18,202 nt of DNA from CAYRUP01 sp964489265 (GTDB lineage: Bacteria > Pseudomonadota > Gammaproteobacteria > DSM-16500): assembly GCA_964489265.1 (NCBI GenBank), contig CAZAXX010000052.1, forward strand, positions 1 to 18,202. Direction: 5' to 3'. The stretch's first letter is position 1; each line of letters starts with the position of its first letter. The notes below the pieces were generated by a model. That model had not been told where the DNA came from and did not search any database. It saw nothing but the letters and a program-made list of their open reading frames with translations. Both the position numbers and the translations under genes were made by a program. Positions 7,157 to 15,634 of the stretch are shown here, piece after piece.

Positions 7157-10100
7157 ATGCGCTTTACAGATCTTTTTATAAATCGACCAGTACTCGCAAC
7201 TGTCATAAGTTTGTTGATCTTTGCGCTGGGTATGCGTTCGCTTGGAATGCTGCCCATCCGACAATATCCACTGACTGAAAATGCAATCATCACTGTCTCA
7301 ACTGTTTACACAGGCGCAGCGCCTGATGTAATCGCGGGGTTTCTCACCACACCGCTCGAAAATTCCATTGCGCAAGCGGGTGGAATTGATTATATGACAT
7401 CGACAAGCACACAAAATGCCAGCACAATTTCAGTCAATTTGCGCTTGAATTACGATCCTATTAAAGCGCTTTCGGAAATTACTGCGAAAGTAAATGCTGT
7501 TTTAAATCAGCTGCCAAAAAGCTCACAACTACCCACGATTAATATTTCAATTGGGCAAACAATTGATGCCATGTATATGGGTTTTTATAGTGATGTGTTG
7601 GAAAATAATCAGATCACCGATTATCTCACACGTGTGGTGCAACCTAAATTTCAAGCAATTAATGGCGTTCAAACCGCAGAAATTCTGGGTAACCGTAAAT
7701 TTGCCATGCGTATTTGGCTTGATCCATTGAAGTTATCTGGCTATGGAATAACGCCAACCGATATTTCAAAAGCCCTCGCAACCAATGATGTTATTTCGGC
7801 AGTAGGACGAACCGATGGCAGTATGTTTACGGTTAATTTAACGACGGATACTGGGCTTTCGAGTGTCGAACAATTTCGGAATATGGTCATCAAATCGCAA
7901 AACGGTGCGATTATTCGACTGAGAGATGTCGGCACAGTTTCCTTGGGCGCAGAAAATTATGATTCAGCTGTAAGTTTCAATGGCAAACAAGCTATTTATA
8001 TCGGTATTCAAGTTGCACCGAATGCGAATCTGTTAACGGTTATCGATAAGGTGCGAGCTACATTTAATTCAGTCCAGGAACAATTACCAGAAGGCTTGAA
8101 TGCAAAAATTGTGTATGACTCGACAGATTTTGTGAATAGTTCAATTCACGAAGTCGTCAGGTCATTGATTGAAGCGCTCGCTATTGTGACGCTTGTGATT
8201 TTTCTTTTCTTAGGCTCATTTCGTTCTGTGTTGATTCCATTAGTTACAATTCCCTTGTCTTTGGTCGGCGCTTTTTTTGTTATGTTTGTGTTGGGTTATT
8301 CAATCAATTTGCTGACCTTGCTTGCATTAGTTCTTGCTATTGGATTAGTGGTAGATGATGCAATTATTGTCGTGGAAAATGTGCAGCGGCACATGGAAAC
8401 TGGCATGTCAAAATTTGATGCGGCGATTTTAGGCGCGCGCGAACTTGCAAATCCTATTATTGCAATTACCGTGGTCTTAATTGCTGTCTATACGCCAATT
8501 GGTTTTATGGGCGGACTCACCGGTGCTTTATTTACGGAGTTTGCTTTTACACTAACAGGTGCTGTCACCATATCCGCCATCATTGCATTGACACTTTCGC
8601 CTATGATGTGTTCGAAATATTTAAAGATGAATCACGGTGATGATAAAAGTCAGCGATTTGTTAAATGGATTGACCGACAGTTCGAAAAATTACAACACAG
8701 ATATCATCGTGCATTAGATAGTTCACTGGATACATTACCTGTGATTGCTGTTTTTGCGGGAATTATTTTAGTGAGTATTTATTTTCTTTATTCTTCTGCT
8801 AAATCAGAACTTGCACCGATGGAAGATCAGGGCATCATTATTTCCCAGGTCATAACATCGCCTAATGCGACACTTGCGCAAACACAGTTATATTCAAATG
8901 CAGTGTATAAGGTTTACAAATCATTTCCGGAAACCGAACGCGTTTTTCAAATTGATGGTGTCAGTGGTTTAAATAGCAGTATTGTGGGTATGGGCTTAAA
9001 GCCATGGGATCAACGTAAACGTACTTCCAATGAACTGCAACCTTTGTTGCAAAATGAATTGAATAATATTGCGGGCGCAATGGTTGCAGTTTTTCAACTG
9101 CCGCCATTGCCAGGATCACGTGGCGTACCCATTCAATTTGTCATTACAACGACAGATCCTTTTACAAATCTCAGTGATGTGAGTCAGGCATTGAAAGCAA
9201 AAGCGCTTGAATCAGGCATGTTTATCTATTTAGATACCGATCTTAAAATGGATAAAGCGCAAACCAGTATTCTGCTGGATCGAGATAAAACGTCGGAGTT
9301 AGGTTTATCAATGCAAGACATCAGTACTTCACTGGGTTCCGCATTAAGTCAGGGCTATATCAATTATTTTAATTTCGCTGGTCGTTCGTATCAGGTGATT
9401 CCACAAATGATTCGTGATTTTCGCGCGAATGACAAGCAACCATTAAATTATTACATCGCTACAGCAAAAGGTGATGTCATACCGTTATCAACAATTGCGG
9501 ATGTTAAGACCACGATTCAGCCGGAATCTTTGAATCACTTCCAACAACTTAATTCAGCAACAATTTCTGCAGTCCCAATGCCCGGAATAACATTAGGGGA
9601 TGCAGTCAATAAACTCAAATCGCTAGCTAGTACTATTTTACCAGATGGGTATTCGATCGATTATGCGGGGCAATTGCGTCAATTTGAGCAAGAAGGAAGT
9701 GCGTTGATGCTGACTTTCTTTTTTGCGCTCGTTATTATTTTTCTTTCACTTGCCGCTTTATTTGAAAGTTTTCGTGATCCAGTGATTGTATTGATTACCG
9801 TTCCCATGTCGATTTGCGGCGCAATGATTTTTATCACGTTAGGGATAGGAGGAGCGAGTTTAAATATTTATACGGAAGTCGGCTTGGTGACCTTGATTGG
9901 ATTAATCAGTAAGCATGGAATTTTAATCGTGCAATTTGCAAATGATTTACAGCATGAAGGAAAAAGCAAACGTGAGGCAGTTACGGCCGCTGCAGGAATT
10001 CGTTTGCGACCTATTTTGATGACGACAGCTTCCATGGTGTTAGGTGTTGTGCCGCTCATCACCGCAACGGGTGCAGGCGCAGTCAGCCGATTTAATATCG

Positions 10101-10237
10101 GATTAGTGATTGCATCTGGCCTAGCTATTGGTACACTATTCACTCTTTTTGTAGTGCCTGCCATGTATGTGTTTTTGGCGGCAGATCATTCACAGAAAAA
10201 AAATGAAGATTTAAACACGCTGCCGGAAACACCATAA
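7157..10237 (+). CDS. RND multidrug efflux pump permease (HAE1 / AcrB-like family)
   Basis: Inner-membrane proton/drug antiporter of the tripartite pump, 1026 residues, the usual length. The N terminus MRFTDLFINRPVLATVISLL is typical. Twelve membrane helices and two large periplasmic loops are expected from the pattern. The proton-relay residues are intact: Asp400-Asp401 in AIGLVVDDAIIVVEN, Lys919 in GLISKHGILIVQFAND, and Arg949 in the RLRPILMT motif. The SKHGILIVQFAN wording is closer to the two-gene MexI/MexW-like branch than to AcrB itself, whose equivalent reads AKNAILIVEFA. The start is ATG 7157, 5 nt after AAGGA (7147-7151); the GTG at 7154 sits too close to that site. No regulator gene is adjacent. 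Substrates cannot be told from sequence. Confidence 0.96.
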   Translation: MRFTDLFINRPVLATVISLLIFALGMRSLGMLPIRQYPLTENAIITVSTVYTGAAPDVIAGFLTTPLENSIAQAGGIDYMTSTSTQNASTISVNLRLNYDPIKALSEITAKVNAVLNQLPKSSQLPTINISIGQTIDAMYMGFYSDVLENNQITDYLTRVVQPKFQAINGVQTAEILGNRKFAMRIWLDPLKLSGYGITPTDISKALATNDVISAVGRTDGSMFTVNLTTDTGLSSVEQFRNMVIKSQNGAIIRLRDVGTVSLGAENYDSAVSFNGKQAIYIGIQVAPNANLLTVIDKVRATFNSVQEQLPEGLNAKIVYDSTDFVNSSIHEVVRSLIEALAIVTLVIFLFLGSFRSVLIPLVTIPLSLVGAFFVMFVLGYSINLLTLLALVLAIGLVVDDAIIVVENVQRHMETGMSKFDAAILGARELANPIIAITVVLIAVYTPIGFMGGLTGALFTEFAFTLTGAVTISAIIALTLSPMMCSKYLKMNHGDDKSQRFVKWIDRQFEKLQHRYHRALDSSLDTLPVIAVFAGIILVSIYFLYSSAKSELAPMEDQGIIISQVITSPNATLAQTQLYSNAVYKVYKSFPETERVFQIDGVSGLNSSIVGMGLKPWDQRKRTSNELQPLLQNELNNIAGAMVAVFQLPPLPGSRGVPIQFVITTTDPFTNLSDVSQALKAKALESGMFIYLDTDLKMDKAQTSILLDRDKTSELGLSMQDISTSLGSALSQGYINYFNFAGRSYQVIPQMIRDFRANDKQPLNYYIATAKGDVIPLSTIADVKTTIQPESLNHFQQLNSATISAVPMPGITLGDAVNKLKSLASTILPDGYSIDYAGQLRQFEQEGSALMLTFFFALVIIFLSLAALFESFRDPVIVLITVPMSICGAMIFITLGIGGASLNIYTEVGLVTLIGLISKHGILIVQFANDLQHEGKSKREAVTAAAGIRLRPILMTTASMVLGVVPLITATGAGAVSRFNIGLVIASGLAIGTLFTLFVVPAMYVFLAADHSQKKNEDLNTLPETP

Positions 10238-10250
10238 CATCACTTTTATT

Positions 10251-11270
10251 ATGAAATTATCTGATTTTGAATACGAATTACCCGATGAACTCATCGCGCG
10301 TTATCCATTAGAAAAACGCAGCGCGAGTCGTTTGCTTTGTTTAGACAGCAACACAGGTGCGCTAACACATCGCCAATTTATTGATTTAACTACACTTATT
10401 TCGCCGAATGATTTGCTGGTTTGCAACAACACCCAGGTAATTGCTGCGCGTCTCCTGGGAAATAAAGAATCGGGCGGAAAAGTTGAAGTGCTGGTCGAGC
10501 GTTTCCTGGATCAACAGCGCATTCTCGCGCATGTGCGTGCGAGCAAATCGCCTAAGCCGCAGAGCAAGCTATTGTTTTCTGACGGAATTTCTTTTGAAGT
10601 ACTGCGTCGACATGATGATCTATTTGAGTTGTATTGTCATGCTCCCCGCCCAGTATTGGATGTAGTTGAGGAGATTGGCCACATTCCATTACCACCTTAT
10701 TTTCATCGTACGCCAGATGAAAGTGATAAAGCGCGTTATCAAACCATTTACGCAGAACACAAAGGTTCGGTGGCAGCACCCACGGCAGGTTTGCATTTCG
10801 ATCAAGAATTATTTGGCGCGCTCAAAGCAAAAGGCGTGGAAATTGCCTATGTGACTTTACACATTGGCGCAGGTACGTTTGCACCGGTTCGCGTTGAAAA
10901 TATTAAAGAACATCGCATGCATGCAGAATATATCGATGTTTCAGCGGCTGTCTGTGAGCAAATTAAAAAAACCAAAGCGCGTGGTGGCCGCGTGATTGCG
11001 GTGGGTACGACAGCATTACGCAGTCTTGAATCAGCGAGTCGTTCTGGGGAAATTCAGCCATTTTCGGGTGATACCGATATTTTTATTTATCCGGGCTTTC
11101 AATTTAATTGTGTGGATGCGCTGATTACTAATTTTCATTTGCCGGGTTCAACCTTGTTGATGTTGGTGTCTGCATTGGGTGGTTATGACAACATCAAGAA
11201 AGCGTATGCAGAAGCGGTAAGAGAAAAATATCGTTTTTATAGTTATGGTGATGCAATGTTTATTTCATGA
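10251..11270 (+). CDS. queA: S-adenosylmethionine:tRNA ribosyltransferase-isomerase (QueA)
   Basis: Transfers and isomerises the ribosyl moiety of S-adenosylmethionine onto 7-aminomethyl-7-deazaguanine in tRNA to give epoxyqueuosine, a cytoplasmic step of queuosine synthesis. 339 residues, full length. Signatures seen: the N terminus LSDFEYELPDELIARYPLEKR, VCNNTQVIAARL, GHIPLPPYFHRTPDESDKARY, GSVAAPTAGLHF, HIGAGTFAPVR, GTTALRSLES and LITNFHLPGSTLLMLVSA. The ATG is 13 bp after the pump gene with no recognisable ribosome binding site, and no room for a promoter between them, so it may be read through from the efflux operon or from a promoter inside the pump gene. QueA acts after Tgt, whose gene is not in this window. 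Confidence 0.97.
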   Translation: MKLSDFEYELPDELIARYPLEKRSASRLLCLDSNTGALTHRQFIDLTTLISPNDLLVCNNTQVIAARLLGNKESGGKVEVLVERFLDQQRILAHVRASKSPKPQSKLLFSDGISFEVLRRHDDLFELYCHAPRPVLDVVEEIGHIPLPPYFHRTPDESDKARYQTIYAEHKGSVAAPTAGLHFDQELFGALKAKGVEIAYVTLHIGAGTFAPVRVENIKEHRMHAEYIDVSAAVCEQIKKTKARGGRVIAVGTTALRSLESASRSGEIQPFSGDTDIFIYPGFQFNCVDALITNFHLPGSTLLMLVSALGGYDNIKKAYAEAVREKYRFYSYGDAMFIS

Positions 11271-11276
11271 GGTCAG

Positions 11277-13295
11277 ATGCTTTCTATTCGTTTTCACTTA
11301 TTAACACATCCGACTAAATTTGTTGGTGACAAAAATCAACTGTTAGGCACGCTGAAAGCCTTTAAACAAATTACGCATTTTAATTTAGATGCGATTGAGA
11401 CAAAGGAATGGAATTATACCGACGCTGATGCGTTAGCTAACCTTCAAGATGAAGTTTCATCTACAAAAAAAATTCAACATGTTATTTTAAGTTCTGGCGA
11501 ACAGGGCTTAAAAACATTAAAAAATATTCGCGTTGATAAATCTGTTTTATCAAGCTGGTCTGCACATCAGCAATTTTCAGAAATAAAAGAAATTTCCGAT
11601 AAAATAAATATTCTTGCGCTGCCTCACTATTCGATTGACGAAACGTTTCGTGCAACATTATCTAAAGAAATTTTGCTGGTTGAAACAATGGGTGTTGCTC
11701 ATATGGTTTCTCAGCAAGGTGTGGCACAAGCTTTTTCAGAATGGCAATTAACACCTGCTGCCATTAAAAAAAGCGACGAATATATTGCTGTTGTGTTAGG
11801 CGGTGATGCATCGGTTAATGGTGAAATGAAATATTTTACGAAGCCAGAAGCTGAAATGTTGGCAGAATATGTTGCCGAACTGGCTATAAAAAATAATGCA
11901 CATGTGCTTGTCACAAATTCGCCGCGCACTAGAGGAGGTGTGGCTGAGCGTTTTAATAACGTCTTGGAAGCTAACTATATTAGTTATCAATTTTTTGGTT
12001 TTGTGCCGAACACACCAAGTGCTTATCAACCCATGCTAGGCGCACTGCTTGCTAATCGAGAAAATATTGCGATTGTCACAGCAGATTCTGAATCGATGGT
12101 TGCTGAAATGAGTTATATCTTAAAGTGTACGCTCATGCTGGCTAATGTAGGAAGCACTCGTCAAATATTTTTTGATCATGTAAAAAAAATGTTTCCTGTC
12201 ATCCAACTTAATTCAGCGGGAAAACATTGCGAGGTCGAAGAGACAAAAGAAGAGAGCGGGCAAGTCACAAAACCTGCAGGTCTCGCAATTGCAACAACAA
12301 TCGAGCAACAATTAACGCTGCGTATGCGTGCAGCGAATCAAGCCGCTCCTGCAATACATTTTTTTGCATCGCGTCGTAATGGCGTCAATACATCCAGTCC
12401 CGATTCAAGCTGGCGTTATGGAAAAGGAAATGTATTTGCACCTAAACCAGAACATCCTGAAAATGAAAATGCAGTAAAAAATACAGATGCCATCCTAAGT
12501 GAATTTAAGTTAGATACTGCTGCACATCCAGGCGTGATTTTACAATCGCAATATGAGGCGGGAATTTGTGTTGTTGATGAAGTGCTGTTAGCAAATCCTA
12601 AGCGTATTGTTATTAAGGGCGATGGATTATTTACTACGTTAAGAAATGTACCATTACTCAATAAATCAGGTGATGCACATCCCATTGTTTTCGAATCAGA
12701 AAAAGCGATAGGTATTTTAGTGGGTTCGTGGAAATGTTTAGGCAAACAAATTCTTACAAACATGCTAAAGCTTTTCGAAGCAAATGGTATTGAATATAAA
12801 GATATTACGGTTTATATCGGTCCCGGGTTAGGCAGTGATTCTTATAGCATTGGTTCGCCTACTCGAGCAGATCTTGCAAAGATATTTGGTGATGCAATTG
12901 ATGTTGCGACGAGATTAAAAGCAGATGGTTCAAAATATATATTGAATGTACATGCATTAATGGCAGAGTACAGTCAGCAATTTGGTTTTACCGTTAACTT
13001 TAGTGAAAGTAGTAACACATTTAATAAGACAGAATGGAAATTAATTAAGAAACAAGCTATTGAAGAAAAAGATCACACTGTTCCTATTCGTTATTATTCT
13101 GAATTACCATTTTTTGGGGCGCGCCTGTTTGCGCGAGCCGTTCGACAAGCCTATCGTGTTGCGCATAGCAATGGGAAGCCTATGCCTGAAGAGTTAACGA
13201 CTCTCAAGGGAAATTTGGAAAATGTGAAAACTGCCGCGGCGGATGGAAGATACGATGAAACAGGTCGCTGTCTCAATGGTGTGATGCAGCGATAA
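11277..13295 (+). CDS. two-domain protein: ELM1-like (GT-B type) domain plus degenerate PgeF/YfiH-like domain
   Basis: 672 residues, no signal peptide or membrane helix, so probably cytoplasmic. Residues about 1-315 resemble the ELM1 family (putative GT-B glycosyltransferase-like): GDKNQLLG (17-24), AVVLGGDASV (171-180), HVLVTNSPRT (209-218), and VTADSESMVAEMS (267-279), which matches the usual VTxDSxSM signature. A charged linker covers about 316-355. Residues about 358-672 align by motif with PgeF/YfiH (purine nucleoside or polyphenol oxidase, FAMIN family): ASRRNGV, GDGLFTT, SGDAHPIVF, VGSWKCLG, IGPGLGSDSYSIG, and GRCLNGVM near the end. The PgeF metal ligands His (QVH), Cys (TADC) and His (VHAGW) are replaced by Gln425, Ala467 and Val482, so PgeF catalysis looks lost. 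The GAGG (11269-11272) overlaps the queA stop, suggesting coupled translation. The gene sits where tgt is usually found. Function unknown; the ELM1 call is firmer than any reaction. Confidence 0.7.
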   Translation: MLSIRFHLLTHPTKFVGDKNQLLGTLKAFKQITHFNLDAIETKEWNYTDADALANLQDEVSSTKKIQHVILSSGEQGLKTLKNIRVDKSVLSSWSAHQQFSEIKEISDKINILALPHYSIDETFRATLSKEILLVETMGVAHMVSQQGVAQAFSEWQLTPAAIKKSDEYIAVVLGGDASVNGEMKYFTKPEAEMLAEYVAELAIKNNAHVLVTNSPRTRGGVAERFNNVLEANYISYQFFGFVPNTPSAYQPMLGALLANRENIAIVTADSESMVAEMSYILKCTLMLANVGSTRQIFFDHVKKMFPVIQLNSAGKHCEVEETKEESGQVTKPAGLAIATTIEQQLTLRMRAANQAAPAIHFFASRRNGVNTSSPDSSWRYGKGNVFAPKPEHPENENAVKNTDAILSEFKLDTAAHPGVILQSQYEAGICVVDEVLLANPKRIVIKGDGLFTTLRNVPLLNKSGDAHPIVFESEKAIGILVGSWKCLGKQILTNMLKLFEANGIEYKDITVYIGPGLGSDSYSIGSPTRADLAKIFGDAIDVATRLKADGSKYILNVHALMAEYSQQFGFTVNFSESSNTFNKTEWKLIKKQAIEEKDHTVPIRYYSELPFFGARLFARAVRQAYRVAHSNGKPMPEELTTLKGNLENVKTAAADGRYDETGRCLNGVMQR

Positions 13296-13319
13296 AGTTT
13301 ATAGAGCAGATTTCATCTT

Positions 13320-13356
13320 ACTAATTGTCAGCAGCCCCTATTCAGGGTAAATTAGT
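13320..13356. repeat. nested inverted repeat upstream of yajC
   Basis: Perfect 7-bp arms ACTAATT (13320-13326) and AATTAGT (13350-13356) enclose a second small hairpin CCCT-ATTC-AGGG (13336-13347). No T-run follows, so it is not a standard terminator. The arms overlap the candidate -35 and -10 of the yajC promoter, which makes an operator role possible. Confidence 0.5.
13325..13353 (+). promoter_or_regulatory. candidate sigma-70 promoter for yajC-secD-secF
   Basis: TTGTCA (13325-13330, five of six to TTGACA) is separated by exactly 17 bp from TAAATT (13348-13353, four of six to TATAAT). Transcription would start near 13360, giving a leader of about 30 nt before the yajC ATG. It lies in the only real gap between the two-domain gene and yajC. 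Confidence 0.5.
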
Positions 13357-13389
13357 CGACCAATATTGTGTTCGAATAGGAAGGAAAAT

Positions 13390-13755
13390 ATGCAACTGAT
13401 TGATACTATTTCGAGTTTTTTCATTTCAACCGCTCATGCTGACACAGTGACAGCGACCACAGCGGCTCAACCCCAGCAAAATGGGTTTTCATTTTTTATC
13501 ATGGTTGGCGTGTTGATTTTCATGATGTATTTTGTCATGTTGCGTCCGCAAAGCAAACGTGCAAAAGAACAACGCAATCTGCTGAGTTCTCTGGCCAAGG
13601 GTGATGAAGTCGTTACCGCAGGTGGCATACTGGGTACGATTATCAAAGTGACTGACAACTATGTTGTGTTGACGTTAACTGACAATGTGGAAATCACAAT
13701 GCAGAAATCGTCTGTTGTCGCGGCTCTGCCTAAAGGCACTCTAAAATCGATTTAA
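13390..13755 (+). CDS. yajC: preprotein translocase subunit YajC
   Basis: Small inner-membrane partner of SecDF that joins the SecYEG holotranslocon. 121 residues, normal size. One membrane helix (about 33-51, SFFIMVGVLIFMMYFVML) is followed by the family motif RPQSKRAKE (52-60), then the soluble domain with LAKGDEVVTAGGILGTI (68-84). The start is ATG 13390, 3 nt after AAGGAA (13381-13386). An upstream in-frame TTG at 13366 would add eight residues and run through the ribosome binding site, so it was not used. secD follows after 22 bp. Confidence 0.96.
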   Translation: MQLIDTISSFFISTAHADTVTATTAAQPQQNGFSFFIMVGVLIFMMYFVMLRPQSKRAKEQRNLLSSLAKGDEVVTAGGILGTIIKVTDNYVVLTLTDNVEITMQKSSVVAALPKGTLKSI

Positions 13756-13777
13756 ACCCTATACATGGAAGAAAAAT

Positions 13778-15631
13778 ATGGTGCTTAATCGCTATCCGTG
13801 GTGGAAAAACCTGCTGGTTGTAGGTGTTGTTGTTATCGCGTTTTTTTATGCGTTACCTAATTTGTATATCGAAGATCCTTCCGTGCAAATCTCACCTGCA
13901 AGCCCAACAGTCACTGTAGACCAGGCAACCGTCGATAAAATCACACAAATTTTACAAACCGCTCAGCTCTCTGATAAACAGATTGAGCGTCAAGATCGTA
14001 GCGTGTTAGTGCGATTTACATCGACTGATATTCAATTAAAAGCAAAAGAATTGATTCAAGAAACACTGGGCCCTGATTATTTGGTTGCCTTGAATCTTGC
14101 GCCAGCAACACCTGGCTGGTTGCGTTCAATCGGCGCCATGCCGATGAAGCTCGGTCTTGATTTGCGCGGTGGCGTGCATTTTCTGATGCAAGTGGATGTC
14201 GATACGGTCAGCAAGCAACGAATTGAAGGTGATTTAAGTAATATCGGCCAAGAGCTGCGAAATCAGCGTATTCGTTATTCAGGCGTGACTCGCAATGGTG
14301 CGAACGGTGTGACTATTGAATTTCGTGCTGCTGATATGCTTGAAAATGGCTATAGTTATTTAAGCCAGCATTTTAACGAATTTGTCTGGACCAAAAATAC
14401 AGCGAACGGAAAGTTGCTACTGCAAGGTCTGTTATCTCCCGCCGCAGTACAACAAGCGCATCAGGATACCATGGAACAAACCATGAATATTCTGCGTAAT
14501 CGCGTGAATGAACTGGGCGTGTCGGAAGCGACCGTGCAACAACAAGGTACCGATCGTGTTGTTGTTGATTTACCGGGTATTCAAGATACGGCTCAAGCAA
14601 AAAATATTTTAGGAAAAACTGCAACGCTTGAATTTCACATGGTGGATAGTGAGCATGATGCTCGCGGTCTCGTGCCACCGGATACCAAAGCCTATCAGTA
14701 TGGCAATCAAATGATTTTGTTAAAAAATCAGATTGTCTTGCGTGGTGCATCGATTACTACAGCTTCTGCAGGTGTCGGTGAAGACGGACGTCCATCTGTC
14801 AATATTCGTTTAGGTGGTGGCGGGGAAGGTTTATTCACTAAGACGACAGCGGAAAGCATCGGTAAACCGATGGCTGCTTTATATATTGAAGTAAAATCCG
14901 AAAGCAAAGATGTAAACGGCAAAAAAGAAATAAGTTACAACACAGAACGTAAAGTTATCAGTGTTGCAACTATTCAAAGTGCCTTAGGTAATAGTTTCCA
15001 GATTACTAATTTATCCAGTAGTGAAGAAGCTCGCACATTAGCGTTACTGTTACGCGCAGGTGCATTGCCGGTGCCTGTAACGTATATTGAAGAACGTCAG
15101 ATTGGTCCGACTCTCGGAAAACAAAATATCCATAAAGGTGTTTTGTCAGTTGAAGTTGGATTTTTCCTGGTTGTGTTATTCATGGCAATCTATTATCGCG
15201 TGATGGGGTTAGTTGCTGATATTGCGTTGACGATGAACCTGGTGTTGATTGTCGCTGTTTTATCGTTGCTAGGCGCCACGCTGACGTTGCCCGGTATCGC
15301 GGGTATCGTGTTGACGATCGGTATGGCGGTTGATGCGAACGTCTTGATTTTCGAACGTATCCGCGAAGAGTTGCGCAATGGTGCTGGGATACAAGCGAGT
15401 ATTCATGCGGGATATGATCGTGCATTTATGACGATTGTGGATGCTAACGTGACGACCTTGATCGTTGCTGTTGTTTTATTTAGTCTGGGTTCAGGCACAG
15501 TGAAAAACTTTGCAGTGACTTTGACAATTGGTTTGGTCACATCCATGTTTACTGCTATTACAGGTACGCGCGCGATCGTAAATTACTTGTATGGTGGCAA
15601 ACCGGTGAAAAAGATTTCGATAGGAATATAA
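13778..15631 (+). CDS. secD: protein translocase subunit SecD
   Basis: Proton-driven accessory subunit that pulls translocating proteins from SecYEG into the periplasm. 617 residues, full length. The first membrane helix is about 11-29. The D1 motif LGLDLRGGVHFLMQVD (125-140) and the large periplasmic P1 domain follow. The C-terminal membrane bundle contains the RND-superfamily motif IGMAVDANVLIFERIREELR, with Asp519 as the expected proton-relay residue. The ATG has GGAAGA (13767-13772) 5 nt upstream. It is separated from secF by 3 bp. Confidence 0.97.
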   Translation: MVLNRYPWWKNLLVVGVVVIAFFYALPNLYIEDPSVQISPASPTVTVDQATVDKITQILQTAQLSDKQIERQDRSVLVRFTSTDIQLKAKELIQETLGPDYLVALNLAPATPGWLRSIGAMPMKLGLDLRGGVHFLMQVDVDTVSKQRIEGDLSNIGQELRNQRIRYSGVTRNGANGVTIEFRAADMLENGYSYLSQHFNEFVWTKNTANGKLLLQGLLSPAAVQQAHQDTMEQTMNILRNRVNELGVSEATVQQQGTDRVVVDLPGIQDTAQAKNILGKTATLEFHMVDSEHDARGLVPPDTKAYQYGNQMILLKNQIVLRGASITTASAGVGEDGRPSVNIRLGGGGEGLFTKTTAESIGKPMAALYIEVKSESKDVNGKKEISYNTERKVISVATIQSALGNSFQITNLSSSEEARTLALLLRAGALPVPVTYIEERQIGPTLGKQNIHKGVLSVEVGFFLVVLFMAIYYRVMGLVADIALTMNLVLIVAVLSLLGATLTLPGIAGIVLTIGMAVDANVLIFERIREELRNGAGIQASIHAGYDRAFMTIVDANVTTLIVAVVLFSLGSGTVKNFAVTLTIGLVTSMFTAITGTRAIVNYLYGGKPVKKISIGI

Positions 15632-15634
15632 ACC

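Noticed and set aside
12416..12763. A 115-codon open frame on the minus strand
   Set aside because: It is antisense to the PgeF-like domain of the two-domain gene, with no ribosome binding site or family motif.
14373..14750. A 125-codon open frame on the minus strand inside secD
   Set aside because: SecD motifs read through this part on the + strand without interruption, and the antisense frame has no recognisable domain.
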